Part shown: positions 26,691-39,561 of the stretch, in pieces
Layout of the letters: each line of letters begins with the position of its first letter
How positions within the stretch are numbered: position 1 is the first letter of the stretch
Notes under the pieces: generated by a model
Database searches by the model: none
What the model saw: only the letters and a program-made list of their open reading frames with translations
Told to the model about the DNA's origin: nothing
From: Lanius collurio
Taxonomy: Eukaryota > Chordata > Aves > Passeriformes > Laniidae
Direction: 5' to 3'
DNA length: 64,000 bases
NCBI GenBank assembly: GCA_020086605.1
Contig: JACBWW010000012.1
Location: 12,482,716 to 12,546,715 of the forward strand
Translations under genes and position numbers: made by a program

Positions 26691-26759
26691 ATTCAGTTTC
26701 ATGCTGCCTCTTAGTTTGAGTCCAAGAACTCAAACGTAAAAGGCAGCTTGAAACTGAAT
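26691..26759. repeat. Long near-perfect hairpin (miRNA-precursor-like inverted repeat)
   Basis: The left arm 26691-26721 begins ATTCAGTTTCATGCTGCC and the right arm 26728-26759 ends GGCAGCTTGAAACTGAAT. They pair over about 29 base pairs with a T/T mismatch, a C/A mismatch and one bulged G, closing a six-base loop (CCAAGA). Size, imperfect stem and small loop are those of a miRNA precursor. A fold-back transposon remnant is equally possible. I do not recognise a known miRNA seed. Confidence 0.6.
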
Positions 26760-29700
26760 GAGCCTGACATATATGCAGGAGGCACATGATAGAGGAACCT
26801 CTCCTAGAACATCATCTGCCAGATTGGCAACTAGTGCTTGTAGAAAGCCTCAGCTCAGATTGCAGTCACAGTGTGAGATGTTCCAGATGTTGGAAACAAT
26901 GTGGGTGCACAGTGTCAGCCTGACGAACAGCCTCCTCCAGCCTCAGTTAATGTAGTGTCCCACGATCAATAAAGGAATTACTGGTTCTTTGAAAGAAGAA
27001 TTTTTTAAATGAAAGTTTTAAAAGTGTCCCATGCTCTAGAACTGCTGGTGTGCACTGCTGTGTAATGTACAGCATATCTCTCTCCTCCCTACAATTTTCA
27101 GTGTCCCTCTTTAAAAGGCAATGCCATATCCATTAATGTACCAGCTCATGATCAAAACCAACACTCAAAACCTACAATGTCTCATAGTCTTATCTCAGGA
27201 GGACTTTTGCCTTCTAGCTCTGTTCTCTGGCCTGAAAAATCAGCACTTGGCTCTTTTAATAGTTCTAATGGGAAGTGTTACTTTTGATTAAGCCTGTGTA
27301 ACACATTTAACATCCAAGAGTCAACAACATAGCTTCTGAGTTACTGATCTCTAAGTTTATCAGACTTGATGCTAAACCATGAAAAAAAAATGGACACAAA
27401 TTATGGAATGGCAAATGTAATTTTTCATCCATTAATGCAGCAGTGTGAGGTGCCTCAAGGCAACAAAGATGGTTTCCGGTGGCCAAATATACATAATTTT
27501 AAGATACCCATTCTAAATGAAAGAATTAGTCATCACATTGTAAAATATAGGTGTGTCAGTAAAGACAAAACCTTTGTTAAATAACTACAGCTTCCACATG
27601 GCTGAGTCTGCCATTGATATATCTTCTGACTGGAACCATATTACACGAGTAACCCCACTAATTTCAGTGAAATCAGGCAAGAGGTGAAGTGCTGCATAAT
27701 GTAAGCACAAAGAAGATTCCAGTATTTCCTAAACTAGAAGGGCAGTAATAACCTCCTCTAATGGACAATTTCACTTTAAACATCTTTGAAGACAATAGAA
27801 GTGGAGTCCGGACTGTCTTTTTCTGCACACATAAATTGATACAGAACGTAACATCTTTTTCTACAGAAAAACACAGATTTAGAAGACACCATCTTAACAA
27901 CAGAAATATTCTGCTTGGAAATTAAATAAAGGAAAAAAAAGTAAAGAATACCTATCTTAAGAACTGGATATAGAACACACCTTACAGAACTTCCTTCTTT
28001 TATGAAGTGTAACTTACTGCTCATAAATTCACTTGATATAATAGCTTTGATATTTTTCAGTGAAATTTAGTAATAATGTTCATGGCCTGAGAATAAGTGC
28101 AGGAAGGAATGAAGCTGAAGATAACTCAGCACATTCACTCTTCAGAAACTATCTAGAGGAAAAAAGTAAAAATCCAATAAAACAAATTTTAAAAACCCAA
28201 CTTAATTCCAAAGCAAAATTACTTAGATTATATTTTTCACTTTACATTGTTCTATTTTCATTCCTGATTGATCTTTTGCTTTACAATATCCATGTGTTTT
28301 TAAGCCACTGTAGCTATGCACTTTAAATTTTGTGTTTAACATTTTGCAAGTCTAGAGATGTCTTTCCATCCAACAAAGGAACACATGTAGGACTCATCTG
28401 GATCTATGACTCTACTTGATACATCACCACTGATTAGGACAGATGAGGGTCAATCACACTAGGAGTGTCCCTGGCAGCACTGGGTCATTGCACTCAAGGG
28501 GTTAACTGATGGCATTTAATATACTTATCTGGGGGCAGAGGTACAAGGCTGGAAAATACTTCCCCTCGTATTACCATTTGGTCAATTAGCAACCTTTAGG
28601 CCAGAGCTCTGTGTTCATATTCTCTCTTAATCCTGTCAGGACTCCTTATGCATTCACCAGTAATGGAGTCCTGTGACTAAAACCTTTCCTGGCCAGGGTA
28701 GCTGAAAGACCAGCTTCTGATTCCTCACAGAAACTCTCCTATAGGCAATAAAACAGCAGTTATATCACAACTGCTCAAATGGCAAATGTGAAGTGACTGC
28801 TCCAGTATAAGATGCTGCCTGAAAAAAAGGAGATGGGGGTAGCTCATTTGACAGAGCTGTTCACACTTTTTCTGCACAGCTGAGAGACATTAGCTTGATT
28901 TCCCAAGATCGGTGTGTTTTCCAGCGTGGTGAGTTAGAAAACCCAGCATCCTCACAGATAAGCTGGGTCTGATCATACATGTTTCAGAGCTCAGGCACCA
29001 AAACCCATCTCATCAAAATAAACAACTCACAGAAAGCTGAATATTTTCACAAGGTCAATAGTTCAAATGAAGCAAAGAGAAAAAGAAAAAAACGCTTTAG
29101 TGACCTGTCTCTAGACCATCTTTCCCACAATGATACCTTATGTAGCTCACAATTCCATACTTTTTTTGTAGATCTTTGGGCAAAATTTGCCTCTTTTACT
29201 CAAAAAGAACAAATTGTCTATGTTCACACAGGTTGGACATGACTGGTAACAACTATTCAGTTCAGTGGATTTGGGAATTAGGCAAAGCAGGACACAGTTG
29301 GAGCTAAACAAGGAAACAAGAGATCTTTTTTTTTGTAGTTTTCACAGCTGTCTGAAGCTAAACGTCCATACTTTATACTGAACAATTCAGGCAGACCCAT
29401 AATCAGCACTGATGGTTGTCCATTCAACTTGCTCAGAGTAATCATTACTTCTAAAATATCAAACAAATTTTTGGATGGCTAAGTATGGATTGAGATTTTT
29501 GTCTTGGGTAACCATTTTTCTAAACTTGCAGAAAAAAAAAATTTTCTGCAATAAAAAATAAAACCAGCTTTGTTCTACCATAGTCACTGATAATCAACAT
29601 TCCAGTAGAAAAAGATATGTAAAACATTATATTTTTTGGTAGTATCAGAACTATTTTAAAATGTGCGCTGTATTACAATACAGCTACTCAGTATATTATA

Positions 29701-30180
29701 TGGAATTATAACAGCTCCACCTCTGTCAAAGAGAATAAAAGCAGCAGAGACTATTTGTCTAGAAAAGATGGAAATTTGTTGGTTTGACCAGATTTTGGAA
29801 TGTGACAATTTGCAAACCTCCTCTTTTGACTCATGGTATGTATTGAAGGGCCAATCTAAGTTACACTTCTGTTGCCCCTGAAATAAATGATAGTGGGACA
29901 CTATCATCATAAGAGCTTTATTATTATATGGATAAAAAATAGAGAAAAAATATAATAAATACAGTATTTTTACCTACTCTAGGTAGCTCTGATATCAGTA
30001 TATCCGAATTACTGGATTTTTTTTTTTCAAAATGAATATAAATGATTTCGATTCTATTGATTACAGGGAATCTTGTAATCTCATTTATCTCACAGCAGAA
30101 AAAGAATGGAGAAAACAGAAATGAAAGGAAACAGAACAGAGTGGAAGTACCTTCTAATTGCAAATACCCCTCTTCATCCA
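26760..30180. other. AT-rich single-copy DNA with one conserved-element-like patch
   Basis: No gene was recognised. The patch 28400-28720 is repeat-free, with a perfect inverted repeat AGGACTCC (28638-28645) and GGAGTCCT (28665-28672) around an ATGCATTCACCAG spacer. An A10/T4 hairpin, TTGCAGAAAA against TTTTCTGCAA, lies near 29526-29551. Confidence 0.45.
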
Positions 30181-33040
30181 TGCTTCTAGTTTTATGTGGC
30201 TTTAACTACAGTAAGTACCATCTAATTTTCTAATATCCAAACTTTGCTATAATATAAAGGTGTATTCATTTTAAACTACTAGGTATACTTCTCATTTTAG
30301 TTATAATACCAAAACAGAAATTCTACAAGAAAAATAAATGAAGTTAATACAAGACAGAGGTAGATCACAGCCATGCAGATTTATGCCTTAACATGCTCAC
30401 TAAAATTGAAGAGACTGTGCAGGTATAACATTCCTCTTTAGTAGAAAATAAGGGACAAAACAACTAGCAGAAAAGCTTTTTCTTATCTCCTAAAGTTACA
30501 GACAACACAGAAAAGCATTTTCCTTTTTTCTGCTGAGGTACACTTGATTTCAAATCCTCAGTATATTTATAAAATGATACATTGCCTCCACCAAAATGCC
30601 AAGATTGCTCCATTCTAATTCAGGATGTCCCACTGTTTTACTCATATTTGTTTCAGTCTCCATTAAACACAATGGATGATAATTGATCCCTGATTATTTC
30701 AATTTAGACTTTGAAAACCTGACTGCTTACTTCCTTTAAAATACATTACCCATTATGTTCTACATTAGTTTACAAGCAAGATATATTTTTGAGGCAGACT
30801 TTCCTCAGAAGTCCTCACTAACAAGTCTTCCAAACTTTTTCAAAGGAAAACAAAAGGTGATTAAAGGCAAAAATTGGATATCTCACTGGAATGTTCTAAA
30901 AGATGGGTATGCAAGATGTGCAACAAACCTCCATAAAGAGTCAATATGAGACCCATACTTTGATACATTTCAGGTGCCTGTTCAAAATTCATGTTTGTCA
31001 TGGTGAGAAATTCTGTGGTGAATGTTGAGATAAAAATCACAATAACAGCAGTGATCACAGCTGGGAGTAAGTTTGAAAAAGAAGCAAAAATGAACAATCC
31101 ACTCTCTAAATCGATACCACTGATAATGTAGACCTATACTTTTTTCATCTTGACTGAGAGCTTGGAGCATGCTGACCTAGGTCTGAACCCACTGCCATGC
31201 CATCTATATGTATCATGTGCTCTGAAAACTAATTGGTTGATGGACTTACGCATGGAGGCGTGAAAAACTTTGTAATGCTCAGTCACAGCAGGATAAGACC
31301 AGAAGAAGACATTAACAGGGACTGAGGAGGAAGATGACATGGTGACAAGAATGAAGAAATGCATGTTCTTGTAGACAAAATTGATGAGGGAGATTAAGTA
31401 AGCAAGAACCATTTTTTCTTTTTCACTGTTAAGAAACAATCCCTACAGATATTTTGCTAACTTTTGTCAAAACCCGGGTCTATTATTTTTATTTATTATA
31501 TGTAATAGAGAACATAGTAATAGTTCCATATGATAGAGGTGAATGCAGTATAAATCCCTAAAGTGTAGTCACTTTTCCTCTCATATTGTGTTCAAATTTT
31601 TTTTTGGAACAGCTAAAGATGGAAGAGAGAGTTTTACTGTTATTTTCAACAAACAGCATTTTTTAACCACAATTTCACTTTTAACAGCAATAACTTTACT
31701 AAATTCCATTTGCTGTAATTTGATTTCAGCACGTGCCCAAAGTCTCTCAAAAATATCTTTTTGTTAAGATTTTACAGCTATTGCACAATTTGTAGCTCTT
31801 ACTGCTACGTCTTCAATTACTCGAGTTCCTCTTATTCAGCTGGGGTATTTGGTTAAAGACAAAGTGGAACACTGCATAATTCATGACTTGTGTTCTACAG
31901 GCTTGGTATGTAGTTTGGCAAGCTAATGCAAATTATTTTGCCTACCAGTCCTTTGAATATTATCTTCAGCTGGGTAGGTGGACTTCTCTGACTTCTTCAT
32001 CCTACTAAACCATGACCTGCTCCCCAAAATTGCACTAACCATGTGGTTAGACTGCTACAGCAATATTATAAACCATGTACGATATCAACAGTAAAAAATA
32101 CTGCAACATTTCTTCCCAGTTACTATATACTAGTTGCATAAAACCTATTCTCCACCTCTTTTTCTGGTTTGCCACTGAATATCAAAAGTTAGGGTATTCA
32201 CTTGCTCACACAAGGATTATCAATACTAAGGGTGACCTAATGTCCATACATGAAGACAACAATTGACAACAATTTTCTGCTTGGCTCAGTGGAGCTTTCA
32301 ACAATCGGGACTATCTTATCTGTACAGAAGAAGCAGATTATGAAGTGCTTCTTCATTTCAGCACTTCTTGAGGAACTACAGACCATCACAAACCTCATGT
32401 CTGCCTATCCAAGCTAGAGTAGATACTCCTGAGCTTCCAAATATAACCTTCTCAAAATAAAGGCACTTTACTGAACACACCACTGCCTCTCTGGAGTTCA
32501 AAAACAAACACAACAGAGATTAGTCAGCTTAACACACTGATGGAAGGCACAAGGACGAAATGGTAAAACCTAAGGAGAAGAAAAGAGAATACTTCAGTAC
32601 AGATATCATTGACTGGAAGAGAATTAGCATTGTAAAATGTAAGAAGAGAGAAACCTCTGTTAAGTGCTACCTGTCACTGAAATTAAAACCACTCATGGTT
32701 TGTGTATTGAACCATGACTAATACCCCTATACACTACTTCTGCAAAACAAATGTGAAATACCTTGGAAACTGCTAAAATAATTAAAATTAATTTATATTA
32801 AAAAACAAGTGAGAACTATGAGCTAGAAGATGCTACAAAATCTAAAAAAAAGGTCAATAAGAATGGCATTTATTAGTGTTTTCTGAGGAATTCCAAAGTC
32901 TCCTATAAGAATAGTGGATATGAAGCTATTGCAGTACTTGATATGAACAGCACAAACCAGAAAACTCCCAATGGGTAGCAGTGTTTGCATATATGGCAGG
33001 AATATGGAGAAATAGAGAGAGCTTCTATTCCCACCTTAAA
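30181..33040. other. AT-rich DNA with unassigned minus-strand open frames near 30.86-31.44 kb
   Basis: On the minus strand, 31439-31134 (101 codons) and then, in the next frame, 31097-30861 (78 codons, with a hydrophobic segment LLPAVITAVIVIFI) lie in succession. I recognise no family, and stop codons separate them. They could be chance frames or a decayed membrane-protein exon pair. Nothing else was identified. Confidence 0.35.
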
Positions 33041-33127
33041 TCAGAATCATAGAATCACAAAACAGTCTGAGTTGGAAGGTACCCAGAAGGACCATTGAGT
33101 CCAACTCTTAAGCAAATGGTCCATACC
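33041..33127 (-). mobile_element. 5'-truncated tRNA-Ile SINE tail (TguSINE1-like)
   Basis: Reading plus, it starts with the CR1-type terminus (AATCATAGAATCAC at 33045-33058), then GAGTTGGAAGGTACCCAGAA. It ends with CAACTCTTAAGCAAATGGTC, which aligns with the tail of the full SINE at 62701-62842. It stops exactly where the tRNA-like head would begin, so it is 5'-truncated on the minus strand. Confidence 0.75.
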
Positions 33128-35081
33128 ATCATTTTATCTTGTGAACAAATTGAAGAATAGGCATTCTGATTAAGAAAACAGCTTCAGTATACATTTTAAG
33201 ATCATATATCCTGCACATTTTCCACATATTTTTACAAAAGTGAAATATTTTGGGAAATTATTCATTTTCTGCATTTTTTTTCTATGCAGACATATATCTA
33301 ACATGTTCTATTATGTTTTTTAGAAGCCCATTTCCAGTTACAGAACCCTTGCCTTGGCATTTTCATTAAAGATAAAAAGCTATTTTTCAGCGCTGAACTA
33401 GCTAAACTTGCTCTGGTTTTGACCTGGGTAAAGATGATCATTTATAGTCCAGCTTGCTTATATGAAAGATAAATAAAAAGAAAATTTTTCCCTTCCTTTA
33501 GTAAAATGTTTACTCTCTAATAATTTATCCTCTGTCCGGATTGTCTAATAACAGAAGGCCACTTTGTGGCCACATAATCTGTATATTGTAGGAAATTCCC
33601 TCTGTAGTAGGGAACATCGGCCAGTGACTCCTGAACCAGCTGCCCAGTGCTTACATTAAGCAGAGAAAGATGTCAGAGAGATTCCAGCACTCCTGATATG
33701 GGCAGATGTGATGGCAAAGCAGCAACTGGGCTTCTTTGCAGCGCAGCAGCTTTTACAGATGTTTCTTTCCTACTTGGTAGAAACCAAACCAAAAGGCTGC
33801 TTATCCTGGGTTCTCCCATTCTACACCAACCCCAGCTGACATTTAGGTACAGGAGATAAGGGAGGGCTGCATCACAAGTTTGAAATTTGTGTGACAAGTA
33901 TACAAATACACTGATCGCTGACACCACATTCCATCTGTGTATTTATTATTACATCTAGCCAGATATTTATTTCAAGATACTCATTGTATCAAAGACACCA
34001 TTTGAGTCCCTCAAGTCTGCGGTTTGTGGGAATTGTGGTTATTTAGCTAATTGAACTCAAAGACATGTGAGAAAACTGTGCAAAATGTCAATAAGAGTGC
34101 ATTTATATAAATTTTCTCTGCTACAATCAGTAATTATTTTTTCTTAAAATGTGATAAAGAAAATTCAAGTGTCCTCTGAAGAGTTACAGCGTTATTCAGA
34201 GACCAATCTCAATCTTTAATGTGTGAAACAGAAGGATTATAATTTTGCTTTTAAAGCAGGTATCAACAGAATTTAATTATGGAATTATGTCTGATGCTTC
34301 TCTGGTACTGAGTGAGCGTTGTAAAGCAAAATAAAAGACTGTCTCACAAGTCAACAACATTATTATCTCTCTAGCTTGAATCTAGCACAAAAAAAACTCT
34401 TACCATCTCTTCTGCAGCAGTAGCTGGTTTATTAATCTTTATGCAGAAGATGTTATCATAATATCTAGACTATCAAAAACTCATAAAACATCAGTTTTAT
34501 GAGTGATGGTTGATGAAAATCCCTGACCAAAAAAGAAAATCATTGGTATAAAGAAAACCACCCAACATATTAGTTCAGCTTCACTACTCAGTAAGTCAAA
34601 TTGTAAATCATGATAATAAAACAGAATTATTGCAGGACATCTACCAAACCATTTGGAAGTATCCTGCTATATTTTTTCATCATTCACACAGGATATCTAG
34701 GAAATGCTGCAGCAAGTGACATAAAATGGTCAATGTCTACCATCCACACATGTAACCTGCTGTGGAGTGCCAAAAAATTACTCTCCCGTGTGTAGGACAC
34801 CTGTGGGTGAATCCTCTATCACACGAAAAGCTGCTAGCTGGCAATCAAGTTCAAACACCTGATCACTAGATACATGTGTATTTTCTTTGTCCATCTGTGG
34901 CAGAGAATATGTGCCAGAAGTGTGACTAAAAGTGAGTAAGAAAGAAGCAGTGTAGCGTACCACATGTTTAAGAAACAGCTAATAAATCTGCACTAATTAT
35001 TTTACTACTTTTTTAAATTCACAATCAGAATGCTCCAAAGGAAGTATAAACATCAGATTTTTAGCCATGAGATTTACAAGC
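33128..35081. other. Single-copy DNA, no gene seen
   Basis: A somewhat GC-richer patch at 33600-33880 has overlapping frames on both strands without motifs. Nothing else is seen. Confidence 0.5.
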
Positions 35082-35100
35082 TGTTGTTGTTGTTGTTGTT
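35082..35100 (+). repeat. (TGT)n microsatellite
   Basis: Six GTT units are seen directly. Confidence 0.85.
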
Positions 35101-35357
35101 ATTATATTTTGGGGACTACTGATGTTGTACTGTAATCTTTTCTCTAAGCCCTTAAAATTTCATATTAAGAGAAACTTCTGAAAAAAACCAAAATTAAATC
35201 AAATAATTTCCCAACTGATTTCATTAGTTTGTCAGAACATGTTAAAAATCAGATCACTGATACTAAATGCAAACTTCCTGGTACACATGGATAAGAGGAA
35301 ATCTAATGCATGATGGGATAAAGAACTGACAGTCTTGTTAAAAACCAAGATTAATCT

Positions 35358-35420
35358 AAACCTCACTGAAGCTAATGGGACTTTCCATTAACTTCTACAG
35401 TCTTTGGATCAGGTCCTATA
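35358..35420 (+). repeat. Ancient interspersed repeat, single arm
   Basis: Shares the AATGGGACTTTCCATTAA ... TTTGGATCAGGTCCT wording with the fold-back copy at 21733-21815, read here on the opposite strand. The family is not assigned. Confidence 0.4.
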
Positions 35421-35454
35421 GTTTATTTTTCTCTGTCCTTTTATCTTCTCTCCC

Positions 35455-35650
35455 TTTCAGATTTGTTTTTCTCCTTTATGTGTTACAAGAGCAGCACTGA
35501 GAGCTGAAATGGACAATGCTTAGCTGGCAGTCATTCTCTGGTAATTAGACCGAGCCTCAAACACCTGACCTGCACATCTATGGATATCAAGCACGTCTGA
35601 GTGCCCAATTACCCGGGAGTATTAAGAAATAGGTTTGGAGGATGGGCAAA
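35455..35650. promoter_or_regulatory. Candidate conserved noncoding element
   Basis: Repeat-free stretch with homeodomain-type GGTAATTAGACC (35540-35551) and CCCAATTACCCGGG (about 35603-35616) and no coding frame. Inferred from texture only. Confidence 0.3.
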
Positions 35651-38600
35651 TGATTTGATTCTTAAACTCTTCTGTAGTTGATGCTGTGCATGCTTCTTCT
35701 TTAGCACAGACTAGAAGACCCAAAGAGAACTGGAGGTCAAACCCTGTCTGAACCATCATATGCTGTGAACAATTTCTTCATACCGTTTAGGATCTTTGAC
35801 CTTTAGAAAGTCTACAGCATTCATAATTACATCTAAAGCAGCTTTGATGGTGTCTTCCTCTATAATGGATTCACAAACGTGAATAATACTCCTTAATTTT
35901 CAAGTATATCTTTTTCAAATTAATATTTCAAAGAGAGAAACCCTTATCTTGTTAAGAAGAAGAGTTTTAGGGTAGTAGCTCTTGCATAGGATGATACAGT
36001 TTGGTGGCCTCTCTTGTTAAAAATGTTCTAGTACCCATCTAATGCCCACTTATTTATGGATTTTAGACTAAAAGCCCTTTTTTGCCAGTTTTCTTCACAA
36101 GCACTTATCTCAGCATCCTCATTAGATGGTTTTTCTCTTTTCTTTTTTTACAAGGCCTATCCATGCCCTTGGTACTTTCTTTTGTTCCATTCTGCAAAAG
36201 GAATGGCTTTAAAGGATCTCTCTCTACCAGTTTCAACTTTCTTTCCTTTGTAATTAGCCTTATTTGAGGAGCAGAAAAGTAGAAGACCAGAGAGAAATAA
36301 TAATAATAAAACCCCCTGGTGAACAAAGCAGATGATGTTCTTTACTTCAATCATATGCTGTATAGCCTGAGTCAAAGAACTTGCACATTTTTTTTTTTTT
36401 TAAATCTGACTCATACAGTACATGTAAGCCAGCTGAGAGAGACAATTTTGAAGCTAAAGAACAGGAATGTTTTATTCAGCTGGTTATTGTTATTACCAAG
36501 AGCTTATTTAAAAGTTATAATTAAAGAAACCTTTTGCAGATAATAATTTGAAAAGGAAAGATATGTTTGCCATCATCTGCTGAGAAAGAATATATTGATA
36601 GTGTTAATACACAAGTGTGCGAATAACAAAGAATATATTTATTATATTAATTGGCAAGTGTATGAATCTTTAAAAAATAAGCAGCGAAATAATATATTGG
36701 AACTAAAATGGAACCTGAATATGAATTATTGTAGAATAAAGTCTAGAACTAATCACATTGTAGCTAAATCTGGTTTATTCAAATAATCAGGGAGGTAAAT
36801 TTCTTTGCTAATTCTCTTTCAATCTGAAAAAGATACCCAATACATATTGGCAGTCCTGACAAATCTTTAAACTCTAGAAGGTATTTCAGCATATACAACA
36901 CAGATGGAAATACAGAAATCTGAATTTTTAGTGATTTTGAAACTCACTTGTGAATGGTTCAGAAGAGCCAAGAAAAAATAAAAAAGGGTCTATTTACTAA
37001 TAAACGGAATGAATTTTATTCTAACTTCTTTCAAAATTTTCTCTAAAAAGACACAAAAATATTTGTACCTTGAATATCAGATACTGACTTCCTACATTTT
37101 GTTTGCACTTTTTGGTCTTTTTTTCCTTCTTGGTATGCAGTACTTGCATGACTAAATGTCTAAATGAATGAACATTTATCACCTGGAACAGAAGCCTATT
37201 TGAATTTTTAAAAAGCAGAGCTCTCCCTTAAAAGTAATTCCAAGCATTTCCACTAAGAAGGAAAGATTCGGAAATTAAGAGTTCCACCATTGGAAGCCCA
37301 CAGATGTGAAATCATTAGCCTTAAAAAAAAAACCCAAAAAAATCCCCTGTGAATTACATAAGTATTTTTATTATTTATATCACTTTGAATAAGTACATAA
37401 AATTTATATTGATGGCTACCAGTAAGTCAGTTAGCTTTTATGTACTTGAAGGTGACTAAATTTGTGTCTTGTGTTGACAACCTTGATTTTACATTGAGCC
37501 TAAAATAAGTTCACCCAAGCTAACACTAATTTCCACAAATATTATAAGATTATCTAGTAATTACTATAAAAGAAGCAACACACATGCAAAGCCTTGATCT
37601 TTTAATTTTTGTTTATATGTCTCACTTCCAATAATTTTAGAATTATCCAAGTTAAACTAATTTTGGTGGGTACCCAGTTCAGTTAAGTATTTCTACTTAC
37701 GTGAATTTTACTCACACTACGAAATCTTTTTGAATGTGCAAAAGGGAATGGAAAGAGTCATTCCAGTAAGATGCTTGCCATTTGCTCTGCTGCTTGTGTC
37801 AGAACAACCACCATTTTTGCCACTCATTCTTTTTTAGTTCTAGACAGAAGCATGGTAATATAGTAGTACAGAAAATAAAGCAGTATGTATTATTTCAGGA
37901 TGATCACTGTATGCTATTGAACCTTAATAAATAAGGTCTGAATTTTGGACAGAAAGTTCAGGCATTTGTTATCTAAATAGGATCACTCTTCCTCATTTTG
38001 CATATCATGAACCCAACCAATCTACTGACATTCTGTATACCAAGATGTGTAGGTTCACACCTGCAAAATCGGAGACAATTCATCAGTTTGCTTATGCTAG
38101 AACTTGCAAGTCTGGGGTGGTTAAATCTCTCCCTATTTTATCTCTGTACCTACTCAGGTATTTTTCTGTGGTCTCTGATCACTTACAAAATTGTCTCAGA
38201 TAATGCAAATACATTGTGAAATCCATGCTCATAACAGAACCATCAAAGTTAGTCTGTGGCCTGCATTGTTTAAAGAATTACATCTGTTTCTGTTAGTATG
38301 CTTAAGATACTCAGATGTACTATATTTTATCAGGTGTAGGACTCTTTTTTGGAAAGGGAAGTTTACTTCTACTTTTGATTTCATATTTTGTGTGCTTCCT
38401 TTTAGATTTTGAGTTACAAGCTAACATTTTTAATTGATCGTCTAGCTGAACCCAGCTATGGCCTCAATATGCACAGGAAAGGCAGATGAGCATCACAGAC
38501 TTTGCAAAATCTGTAAATGTGCAAACACCTGTGGTGCTTCACCTGTGAGAAGTTTGGCACAGAAAACATCTGTGGGAAAATTAGAAACTGACTCTTGCTC

Positions 38601-39034
38601 AGACCTAGAGAAACTGAAAAGATTTATGGAAGACACTTGTAGTTCCTTCTTTCCTTAATAATACCAACCTAACATACTGAGAAGAATATGGAATGAATGA
38701 GGTTATTTAACTGCATCCTGATAGAATAAGCACCAATTGATGCAACAAATCTTTTCAAAATCTTTTCAGTGACATTGTACAATTAAGTTTGATTTAGCAG
38801 GATGTTGCATTGATTAAGTATCTCGATTACGAAGTATTTTTTTCCTTTTCATTTGTAGGAAACTTATCTACCTATTAGTGGTAATTTACTTTGCCTGTCA
38901 GTAGGTATTTTAAGTGAATATTTTATACAGAAAATTACCCCTCCCTATGTTTTAAAGAAATCAAACATTAATTAAAAGCTTGGGAGGCAGTTTTCTCAAT
39001 TTAAACTTGTACCTATACTCTCACTCTATTCCTT
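35651..39034. other. AT-rich single-copy DNA, no gene seen
   Basis: Contains an AAT-repeat at about 36294-36311 and a poly-T at about 36389-36401. No exon or family was recognised. Confidence 0.5.
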
Positions 39035-39456
39035 GGCCAGCCTGTATTTGTGCTCAGGATTGCCCTGACTCAGGTGCACCTGGCCTTGTTGAACTTCATG
39101 AGGTTGCATGGGCCCACCTCTCAAGCTTGTCAAAATCCCTCTGGATGGCATTCCTTCCCTCCAGTGTGTTGACTGCACTAAACAGCTTCACGTTGTCAGC
39201 AAACTTGCTGAGAGTGCACTCAGTGCCACTGACAATGTTGCCAAGAAAGATGTTAGACAGCACTGCCAGTACAGACTCCTGAGGAGCACCACTCATCACT
39301 GGGCTCCACTTGAACTTCAAACCATTGACCACAACCATTCAAATGTGACCATCCCACTAATTCCTTATCCACTACATGGTCCATCCATCAAATTCACCTC
39401 TCTCCAGTTTAGTGACAAGGATGTCATGCAGGATAGAGTCAAACACTTGTCAAATG
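39035..39456 (-). mobile_element. CR1 LINE reverse-transcriptase fragment, inverted part
   Basis: On the minus strand this encodes, with breaks, the CR1 RT run from the FDTV-like block (near 39435-39455) through VNGLKFKWSPVMSGAPQESV (39334-39275) and the catalytic box (39215-39195) to LEGRNAIQRDFDKLERWAHA (about 39105-39165). The catalytic box reads FADN, as in the copy at window start. The region from 39036 to 39105 continues into the palm/thumb end. It joins the plus-oriented CR1 3' end at 39457 directly. Confidence 0.93.
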
Positions 39457-39535
39457 CATCCCACTTTGAGCAGGAGGCTGGACTAGGCGACCTCTGTAGG
39501 CTCCTTCCAAACAACTTTTTTATCACCCTGTGACT
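39457..39535 (+). mobile_element. CR1 LINE 3' terminus, sense part of the same composite
   Basis: Contains the CR1 3' UTR block TTGAGCAGGAGGCTGGACTA (39468-39487), then GCTCCTTCCAAACAAC, and ends CACCCTGTGACTA, a decayed ATTCTGTGATTCTGTGA terminus. Confidence 0.85.
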
Positions 39536-39561
39536 AAACTGAATGAATCAGTACTTTAATT

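Noticed and set aside
26150..27000. Endogenous retrovirus LTR around the hairpin
   Set aside because: An AATAAA near 26968 suggested it, but no terminal inverted dinucleotides, target duplication or second copy were found.
32335..32375. AAGTGCT..AGCACTT inverted repeat
   Set aside because: Only seven bases per arm in low-complexity DNA; expected by chance in 64 kb.
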